Assembly (NCBI RefSeq): GCF_026210795.1 | Contig: NC_089450.1 | Coordinates: 2,356,001-2,420,000, forward strand | Source of the DNA: Rhizophagus irregularis | Lineage: Eukaryota > Glomeromycota > Glomeromycetes > Glomerales > Glomeraceae | Length of the DNA: 64,000 nt | Reading direction: 5' to 3' | Shown: positions 57,014-64,000 of the stretch, piece by piece | How the letters are laid out: every line of letters begins with the position of its first letter | Position numbering within the stretch: the stretch's first letter is position 1 | Program-made: the position numbers and the translations under genes | The notes under the pieces: model-generated | Database searches by the model: none | The model's input: the letters and a program-made list of their open reading frames with translations, nothing else | Told to the model about the DNA's origin: nothing

Positions 57014-57040
57014 GATTTTCACGGCTACGCCGTGAAAATC
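57014..57040. other. Perfect 12-bp hairpin with TAC loop
   Basis: GATTTTCACGGC-TAC-GCCGTGAAAATC. It has the same stem-plus-three-base-loop design as the GAA-loop hairpins at 5161, 7100 and 62111. Confidence 0.8.
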
Positions 57041-57389
57041 AAGATATTCCAGTGACTCCGTGAAATAACTGATTTATCCCACGATATCCGTACCATAATA
57101 ATGATAGACCTTTTACTTATCTTTTTTAAATAAACATCACCCGTGAGAATATTAAGAAAAAAAATCGCGAATTTTAACTAGGAACCGTGGGATAACATAC
57201 GATATCTAACGCTAATAGAAAATGTAATTATTATGCAGACTTCATTAGAGAAAGCATAAATAACAAATAAACAAACTTACAATTATTAACAATTACTTAT
57301 AATTATTTTTCGTCACTATTATTGAAAACACAAAATATTACAATTATTATTTTACATAATATAACTTACTCTAATTTGTTAAATTTTTA

Positions 57390-57456
57390 GAGAAATATGC
57401 AATAAATATTTTCAAATACCCAGAGAAATATGCAATAATACCCAGAGATATGCAAT
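57390..57456 (+). repeat. Three short direct repeats (AGAGAAATATGCAATAA)
   Basis: AGAGAAATATGCAATAA occurs twice and AGAGATATGCAAT once, separated by ACCC spacers. Confidence 0.8.
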
Positions 57457-57466
57457 CAAGCAGCGG

Positions 57467-57505
57467 AAATAAATCATCGGCCACGTGATTGCCGATTATT
57501 TATTT
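57467..57505. repeat. 39-bp near-palindrome upstream of the transposase relic
   Basis: AAATAAATCATCGGC and GCCGATTATTTATTT pair with one mismatch around a CACGTGATT centre. Confidence 0.75.
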
Positions 57506-57561
57506 GTTTACCTTTAAAACCTGTTATGTCGATCATTTTATTATCAATTACCCCTAGTTTT

Positions 57562-58567
57562 TTGCCACGTATTGCCAAGACTCTCCTAGTTGATAAAAAA
57601 AAACTTTCTATTTTTGAACGTGGAGAAGTTGTTGGAGCCTGGAAATGTGGTTTTAGCAAGAGAAGATTTAGACAATCCTCGAACTACTGTTCATGACGTT
57701 ATTTCTGGTTACAGAAAGCACGGGTATGAAGTTCCACCTCCTAGACACCAATTATGACTGAAAGGGACGTTCGGCATTTAACAAACATTCTTAAAAAAGA
57801 TAGAAAAGTAAACCTTAGGGAACCACGCGAAGATTTTGTCAGTTCAATTACAAAAAATGTATGTAAAAAACTTTAAGTATCTTTATGAACAAGGTTTCTA
57901 TAGTCGAGTTGGTATTAGAAAACCGTTTGTAAGTGAGAAAATAGGATAAAAAGGCTTACCTGGGCCAGAGAACGAAAAGAATGGACAAATGAATGGGTAA
58001 TTGTGATTTGGAGTGATGAATCCAAGTTTGGATTGTTCAGAGGAAATAAAAGATTGGCTTGGAGGCGGCCTCATGAAAAGTATGATGTGGATTGTTTAAT
58101 TCCCACTGTAAAGTCAGGTCAACAAGGGGTGATTGTGGGGATCACGAAATATAACCTTGGTCCATTAGTAAAATTAGATGGAAAAGTAGCAGCTGCGGTG
58201 TATGTAAATATATTAAAAAAATTACTTGTTACCATTTCTAGATGACTTGGATGACCGGGAAAACTATTTAATTCAAGAAGACAACGCGCCTATGCACACT
58301 GCAAGAATGGTTAAAAGTTGAAAAGAAGAAAATGAGGTTGATAGCCTGCACAGAGCCCGGATCTGAACGCAATTGAAAATTTATGAGATAAACTAGAGAG
58401 GCGGGTTTGGGCACCTCCCATTACCAAAAAATAGGGAGGATTTATAGGAAATACTTCAAGATGAATGGTTAAATATAGATATTGGTAAATATCAAAATCT
58501 TGTTAATAGTATTCCCCGTCGAGTTGCTGCTGTTATAAAAAAAAATCTATTAAATTTGGTACAGTAA
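57562..58567 (+). pseudogene. Tc1-type (DDE) transposase pseudogene
   Basis: Read across at least five frame changes and several stops, the order of Tc1/mariner transposase landmarks is complete. It begins PRIAKTLLVDKKK then FERGEVVGAWKCGFS (helix-turn-helix start), PRTTVHDVISGYRKHG, ERDVRHLTNILKKDRKVNLR, and the catalytic-core block VIWSDESKFGLFRG (first Asp) followed by WRRPHEKYDVDCLIPTVKSG. Next come LIQEDNAPMHTARMVK (second Asp), a damaged PDLNxIEN stretch and IGKYQNLVNSIPRRVAAVI. The 80-residue open frame at 58003-58245 is the best preserved piece. The first codon is TTG where ATG is expected. No matching terminal repeats were found. Not functional. Confidence 0.88.
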
Positions 58568-60596
58568 TTATCGCGTTATTTAAATTTACAACTTTGCATT
58601 AAAATAGATTGGTAAAGAGTATAATACCGGGATTTTTATTATATAAACTTTAATATTATTTAATAATATATTTAATAAATTTCTATTAGCCTGAATAAAA
58701 GAAAATTGGTAAAAAAGTATTAAAATTAAAGGTTTTATTATAAGAAACGAACGGACAATTATCTTTACCTCAAAAATTCTGTAATAAAAAACTAGCTAAA
58801 TAAAACTTTGTTTAACGTTGCTCAAAGTAAAGTTCACAAAGAGCGATTACCAATTTTACGCGATGAAGATCCATGGAAAGGCCCGATACTTGTAACTTAA
58901 GTATTTGTTTTGCTTACTATGTTGTGGATTAATAATAAAGTTTGACGTCTGATAATCTAGAATCGTCATAGAATTTAAGAATTAAAAGTATTGGACTAAA
59001 ATTTCTAAATTAGATTATCAGTGAAAGGATTCATTCGCAGCATCCAGCATCCACCTGTTTCAGTACCTTCTTTTTGGAAGTAGTTATGAAAATAATTAAA
59101 ACAATAAATAACCATACAGATTTAATTGCTCACGTGTCGCTTTCGGGATTTGATTATATCTTTGCTTTAATTCTTAATACCTATTTATTAGGGTTGTCGT
59201 ACAAATAATGCAAGTATATTATTTGAAAGTAAATAAATATATTTTGATGTAATAAAAAAAAATTTCGACTTATCTTAATAAAATCTGTGCCGATTAATAT
59301 GGATTGACATTGACAAATAATCACCCGTTTTATAAATGGTTATATTTGATTATCAGATAATTATATTAAATTATATAATTTTATTCTATTGTTCATATTA
59401 TTACATAATCAATATAATCATACGTCAATTAATTTTTTTTTGTTTTGTTTAAATATAATATATATAATATATAAATTTATATAAAAATTATTTCGATGAT
59501 TATGCATGATTATCAGATTACTAATACTTTCAAAGAATACTAAAAATGTAACAAAATAAGTGAATATCCATCGGTTTAAAAAGACCCGATATAATTGAAT
59601 GATGGGAAGAAAACTCCGGACACAGTAAAATTAAGTGAGGATCATCCCGTCTATCCATTGATAATAATTATCTACGAAATCATTTAATGAATTAAATTTG
59701 AAATTTATAAATTTGCAAATTGGCCTGAAACTCTGGAGATATTATCATAATCTATCAGAACGTTCATCTTAACATTCAGCATAGTGAGGGGTAAAAAAAT
59801 TTTATTTATTTTATTTTTATTTTTTATTTTTATTATATAGACATCGGATCCGGGACTACAAGCAACTGCTAATAGAACGAAATACAAAGATAACGAAACA
59901 AAACTAAAAAATATTATCTAAAAGGGGTAAATAAAATATTATCTAAAAAAGGATGATCATGTGATTACATAGTCATTAAAAAATACAACTTAAAAGAAAT
60001 TAATTAATCGTAAACACATAATGTCGTACACCCATAAGCAAACAAATATTGAAATAAATTATTAAATCTTTTAGATTAATCTCATGTTATTGGATAATTA
60101 TTATTTTTTTTTTTTGACGATAAAAATAATTTATAGCTAAACCTAAAAAAGTAGAATAAAGATTTTGAGTACTAAACTTTTATAAATTTAATTATTAATA
60201 TCTTAAAATAAAGCTTTTTCAGATGAATTTTGTTTTGACATAAAATTGAGAATAATACTAACATTGTGTGAATTATATAAATTATTTTAAATCTAAATAA
60301 ACAAATCTATTATATTTTAATCTTCATTGAATAAAACGTCCGATTCGTCATTTTTTTTTCCAAAAATGCCTTTCAAATTTATTCATCTAATTGGTTATGC
60401 AAATATTAATGTTAATTATATAATATATTTTAAAATATATTAAACGGACGCACTTTAAGATTGGCCCGGAAATATTGTACTTTAATCAATCATATAAAAG
60501 TTTTGTCCCGCAAAAATTCTCGTCCTAATTGGCTAAATTTCACAATTAATGATGATGCAATAAATTAATTGTCATATCATAATAACTGAATATAAA
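58568..60596. other. AT-rich intergenic stretch upstream of the 60.6-kb gene
   Basis: No gene is supported. A duplicated AAATATTATCTAAAA block lies near 59905-59950. ATATAAAAG (60492-60500) about 100 bp before the ATG at 60597 is a plausible TATA box. Confidence 0.4.
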
Positions 60597-61405
60597 ATGT
60601 CAGTCTCCTCAATTAAAATAATCTCCTTGTTCAACTCGGTAAAATTAATTGATATGGATACATTTCAACTTTTAATTGCAAGAAATGCTCCAGCATCGAA
60701 ATATTTTATCCAACTACTGTTTAAGTGTTTTCTAAAACATAATCAATATTACTTTGACGTTGATAGAAATAATTGTGCTTTTCAAAAAGTTATTTTACTC
60801 CGTACAAGTAATTTACCTATGTTAGTTTATAAATTAATTGAAGGATTAGCTAATGCTAACGAAGATTTATCTTCAAAAGGGAACAATTTGGAGTTATTTC
60901 ATTTCCTTTCTGTTAATCTTCACGTAATAAATCAAGTTCCCAGGATGCTCACAAAGATCGAAAATTCAATATATAATCCTGTCAAATCCCCTCCTAGATC
61001 AAAGTCACTTCAATTAATACCGATTCCTAAATATCTTTCGTTCAAGGGTGACTATAAGAAGCAGTTGCGTCAAAGGAATTCCTTAAGGTATAATGTTATT
61101 CAAAATTAAACATAAAATATTTCATTTGTTTTTAATTTTCTAAAAAAATGAAAATATTTTATATCTTTTCTTTAAAAACAATACTTATATACAGGATAAT
61201 GTCTTCTAACAGACCTTTAAAATTCCTTACTCACTTCACTAATAATGTGGAAACATATGGATCACGAAAGATTAAACAAAGAAGGCGAAATCGATATGTA
61301 AGACAACGAAATACAAGTATCTATAATTTGAGGTTAATAAATCTTCCTCAACAATCTGTAAATGATCCATTTATTAATATGTTATTCAATGGGATTCCGT
61401 TTTAA
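60597..61405 (+). CDS. Two-exon gene of unknown function, 'NLPxQ...FNGxxF' family, member 2
   Basis: Proposed exons are 60597-61087 and 61195-61405 with a 107-bp intron (CTTAAG|GTATAATG to TATACAG), giving 233 residues. The joined frame continues ...RNSLR|IMSSNRPLKF. It shares with the gene at 19043 the blocks DLSSKGNNLEL, PRSKSLQL, the exon junction, NVET...RKIKQRRRNRY and INLPQQ...NPF-like DPFINMLFNGIPF. The N-terminal half is hydrophobic/basic but has no clear signal peptide. A basic RRRNRYVRQR cluster in exon 2 could be a nuclear or nucleic-acid-binding patch; that is inference. Unspliced, the first exon would stop at 61109 and the second would need its own start, so the spliced model is preferred because the paralogue splices identically. 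No known domain. Confidence 0.65.
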
Positions 61406-61494
61406 AAAAAAAATTTCATTAAAAAACGAATTGACAGATCTGGCATATTATATATCGGTAGCTATTCTTTACGTATCAATATTGCGATACGTAA

Positions 61495-61605
61495 ATACAG
61501 TATATGAATTAAATATTTTAAGGATACAATAAAAATTAAGCATATTCAATTTAAGATCTTAATAAGTACAATTTATGAATTAGATATTTTAAGGATACAA
61601 TTTCG
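61495..61605 (+). repeat. Direct duplication with shared TATTTTAAGGATACAAT
   Basis: TATGAATTAAATATTTTAAG and its variant TATGAATTAGATATTTTAAG, each followed by GATACAAT, lie 72 bp apart. Confidence 0.75.
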
Positions 61606-62110
61606 ATTTTTTTTATATAGAAATGCATATTTACATATTATATCGTAATATTAGTACCTTTATGTTCAGTTCTTCTTAAACGAAACAATAAACGATGTTT
61701 ATAGACGTTATCCTATACTCATCATGTATATATAAGTCTGGATCCTGATCTTTTTCTGTTATTGAATCATAATATATGCAACGTTCGAATTATTTGATTG
61801 AAAAATTTTCTTTAATTAGAAATATTTTTTACATCGACATTATATGTATTATCTTTGAAATAATCAATTAAAAAAATCAATTGACTAAATAGCAATGTCA
61901 AATGACCAGATAATTATATTAATTGTACTCAAAAATGGGTTATTTCACTTATTTGTTATTATTCACTCTTGATTCTCGAGTCGACTTCAAAATACACCTC
62001 GTTGTTTTCAATTAATGATTGCTATGATATTTTGTTCTAATTTTATTTTATTTTATTGACCACGTCAGGTGATAAATAATAGTTATTGGGTGGAGGGTTG
62101 AAATATCACC

Positions 62111-62127
62111 GAACTGCGAAGCAGTTC
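62111..62127. other. Mini-hairpin GAACTGC-GAA-GCAGTTC
   Basis: A perfect 7-bp stem with a GAA loop; the core GCGAAGC is the exceptionally stable DNA mini-hairpin known from biophysical work. Confidence 0.8.
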
Positions 62128-62201
62128 AAATGATATACCTAATAACTGTGTTATTATGCAGACGTCCAAGAACATGTTCCATATGAAAAGCATAGTAAAC
62201 A

Positions 62202-63027
62202 TAGCATAGCGGACATCCCTATTTTATCACAATTTTGCTGATCATTTGCCGATCATTTATCGATCATTTATTCAATTATATCACATAATAAATGCCGTTA
62301 TTAAAAATTTTACATAATAATATATGCTCAAAATTTACAAAAAACTTAAGTTTGGTTATAATTTGTTGCATATTAAATTTTATTTGAATTGGATTGTTAT
62401 TGAGTGACTTTTATTAGTAGCAACTTTTTAACTTTTATTATTGTTTTAAATTTTAATAAAAATAATTAGTTAGTAGCATATGTTTTATGGTATTATTTAT
62501 TAAATTTTGTGATTTATTTAGTTTCATGGCATCAATTTACTTAATTTTGTGACATTAATTTATGTAATTTCATGGTATTTACTTAATTTTGTGACACTGA
62601 TTTATTTGATATTTATTTATTCATTTTGCAAAATTATTTGTTAAATACCTTACTAATAAAAAATCTGTTTAATGGATCGTATCACTGTTTTATTTTTACT
62701 ATATATTATATATAAGATAAAGAATATTTGTGCAAAGTTTCAAGTTTCGCCCATGCATATTCACCTTCGTCCATCAATTTTTGTCTGATGATCCGCAAAA
62801 ATGACTGAATTATCACATACGAAAAATGTGTTATTGTAATATAAAAAATTATACTAATAATTACATAATTAAAATTATATAATAATTTAGTACTTATCTT
62901 GGATTTCCATTATTTTTTTGCCATATTATTTTAAAATTATTTATGGCTTTTCAACAAGTTTTTAAAATCCGGAATTATGTGATCGGCAAATGATCGGCAA
63001 GGTGATATAAGCATGTCCGCTATGCTA
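62202..63027. mobile_element. hAT-like non-autonomous element, 826 bp
   Basis: Both ends read TAGCATAGCGGACAT inward, continuing to GCCGATCATTTGCCGATCA on both arms. A perfect duplication GTAAACA (GTAAACAT if the first T is shared) flanks it at 62195-62201 and 63028-63034. A 7-8-bp duplication with TAG-starting ends fits hAT. Subterminal GATCATTTGCCGATCATTT words are repeated. No transposase is present. Confidence 0.78.
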
Positions 63028-63034
63028 GTAAACA

Positions 63035-63492
63035 TGTGACAATTAATCTATATGACGTAATGCGTCAAAAATATCAAAGATATTTAATTTATCTAAAAAA
63101 TATCAGTATGATGTTAAAAACAACATGATCCTATTCGGCTGCATAATAACTATATCATATAAGGTAAACGTATCATCAAGAATCTCTGTTATTTCTGACA
63201 CCATGAATAAATAATACAAACTTTTATTTAAGTCCGTTGAGTAATTTTAACTGGTAGTGCTGGCCGGAATTGCGCATAATTTCAGCCGACACTATTAATC
63301 ATGTGATTAATTTCTTTACAATTTTTGGTATGCAGTGATTTTTGAATATATAAAATTAGAAACTCTTTCTGACGATCGTAAAATACCAAAAATTCACAGA
63401 AGAAATTTTCGTTAAAAAACATATTTCTTTATAGACAAGTACCACTTTTTTCACCAGTTTTGGCCTCTACGTTCTCCTCAGAACATTATCAT
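63035..63492. other. Upstream region of the right-edge gene
   Basis: The sequence GGCTGCATAATAACTATATC (63137-63156) is an inverted match of 62134-62162, so an older inverted repeat may enclose the hAT-like element. AATATATAAAATTAG (63345-63359) is a TATA-like region about 140 bp before the ATG. Confidence 0.4.
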
Positions 63493-64000
63493 ATGAGTTT
63501 TAATATCGGAAAAAAATTTTCAAAAAAATTCCTTAAAAATATAGAAAAATCTTATCGTTCGGTAACTAACGAAGAAGACATATACTTTACATATTCTTCA
63601 CCAAATACAGTTAAAAATATGTCTAACAGTAAACCTAATAATAATACTGTAACCAATATCGATAAAGTATCTACGAACTGTCCTATGGAAGAAGTAATAG
63701 CTACCTCTTCAATTCACGACCTTTCTCACAACGAAATTGAACTCACATCACATGACTCATTAAAAAATGATACTCACACGCAAACACCAATCAACGAAAA
63801 CTTGACTAATGTGGAGGAAGATCCCTCAAAACCTAATCCAGATAAAGGAAAATCATCAGAATCACAAACAGCCACACAAACAAACTTGCCAAATGCGATT
63901 CCAATGACCGTGCTAACTGATATTTTTACACAAACATCACAAGCTTCTAACAAAGCACACAAAGGATTTATTCCCAGAGATAGTTTTAAACCTGCCCTCT
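63493..64000 (+). CDS. 5' part of a Ser/Thr/Asn-rich protein, continuing past the window
   Basis: From the ATG at 63493 the frame is open for 169 codons to the window edge without a stop. It starts MSFNIGKKFSKKFLKNIEKS, then a hydrophilic region rich in Ser, Thr, Asn, Gln and acidic residues, and the last residues read HKGFIPRDSFKPAL. There is no signal peptide. The style (basic start, long polar linker, then a conserved GFIPRDSF-like patch) resembles first open frames of retroelements in these fungi, but that is a guess from memory. The overlapping minus-strand frame at 63774-63962 is a shadow. Confidence 0.6.
   Translation, partial: MSFNIGKKFSKKFLKNIEKSYRSVTNEEDIYFTYSSPNTVKNMSNSKPNNNTVTNIDKVSTNCPMEEVIATSSIHDLSHNEIELTSHDSLKNDTHTQTPINENLTNVEEDPSKPNPDKGKSSESQTATQTNLPNAIPMTVLTDIFTQTSQASNKAHKGFIPRDSFKPAL

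Larger units (their letters stand above)
55723..57389. other. Intergenic stretch with small elements
   Basis: It contains a pogo-like MITE (55921-56106), a tRNA-like degenerate sequence on the minus strand (about 56285-56385), a 37-bp CCCTATAA foldback (56865-56901) and a TAC-loop hairpin (57014-57040). No gene. Confidence 0.45.
61406..62201. other. Intergenic stretch
   Basis: It holds a hairpin TTACGTATC...GATACGTAA (61468-61493), a direct duplication of about 40 bp (61495-61535 and 61567-61605) and a GAA-loop hairpin (62111-62127). No gene. Confidence 0.45.

Noticed and set aside
1-64000. CRISPR arrays, bacterial operons, rRNA genes and canonical tRNAs
   Set aside because: No regularly spaced short repeats with unique spacers, no Shine-Dalgarno-driven gene clusters, and no conserved rRNA or intact tRNA sequence was seen; the composition and introns are fungal.

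Overview
The window looks like nuclear DNA of an arbuscular mycorrhizal fungus close to Rhizophagus irregularis (Glomeromycotina). The evidence is a very AT-rich composition, short GT-AG introns of about 100 bp, remnants of a serine/threonine kinase of the expanded fungal type, the tail of a FAR1/SWIM-like transposon protein, Tc1/mariner debris and a dense load of short inverted-repeat elements. The species call is inference from these traits; no alignment could be run. Coding density is very low and most long open frames are spurious.

Layout. 0-15 kb: the 3' end of a zinc-knuckle protein, then gene-poor DNA with MITE-like elements, a purine-rich tract, a 175-bp minisatellite (5.6-6.6 kb), two identical GAA-loop mini-hairpins and a degenerate third member of a small gene family (10.8 kb). 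15-27 kb: a protein-kinase pseudogene with a pogo-like MITE inserted in it, a two-exon gene of unknown function (19.0 kb), a gene cleanly interrupted by a 1.56-kb element (22.8-25.0 kb) and an 891-bp non-autonomous mariner-type element. 29.7-31.6 kb: an unusual minus-strand series of micro-exons between inverted repeats. 32.4-34.0 kb: a MULE-like element with about 225-bp terminal repeats carrying a broken coiled-coil gene.

35.3-48.7 kb is the most striking region. It is a tandem array of five roughly 2.7-kb units. Each unit encodes one 30-32-residue peptide that ends in the CaaX farnesylation motif CSIM, the architecture of fungal lipopeptide pheromone precursors. The last 19 residues are identical in all five copies although the flanking DNA has drifted with many indels. 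Each copy keeps a TATA-like box, an upstream inverted repeat CCGAT-ATA-ATCGG and a hairpin with a GNRA tetraloop that starts inside the stop codon region. Units 1/3 and 2/4 are subtypes, which suggests duplication of a two-unit block.

49-64 kb: an orphan 3' exon pair, a second copy of the 1.5-kb element, an intact 271-residue gene (54.9 kb), a Tc1-type transposase pseudogene (57.6-58.6 kb), the intact second member of the two-exon family (60.6 kb), a hAT-like element, and the 5' part of a serine/threonine/asparagine-rich gene that runs off the right end.
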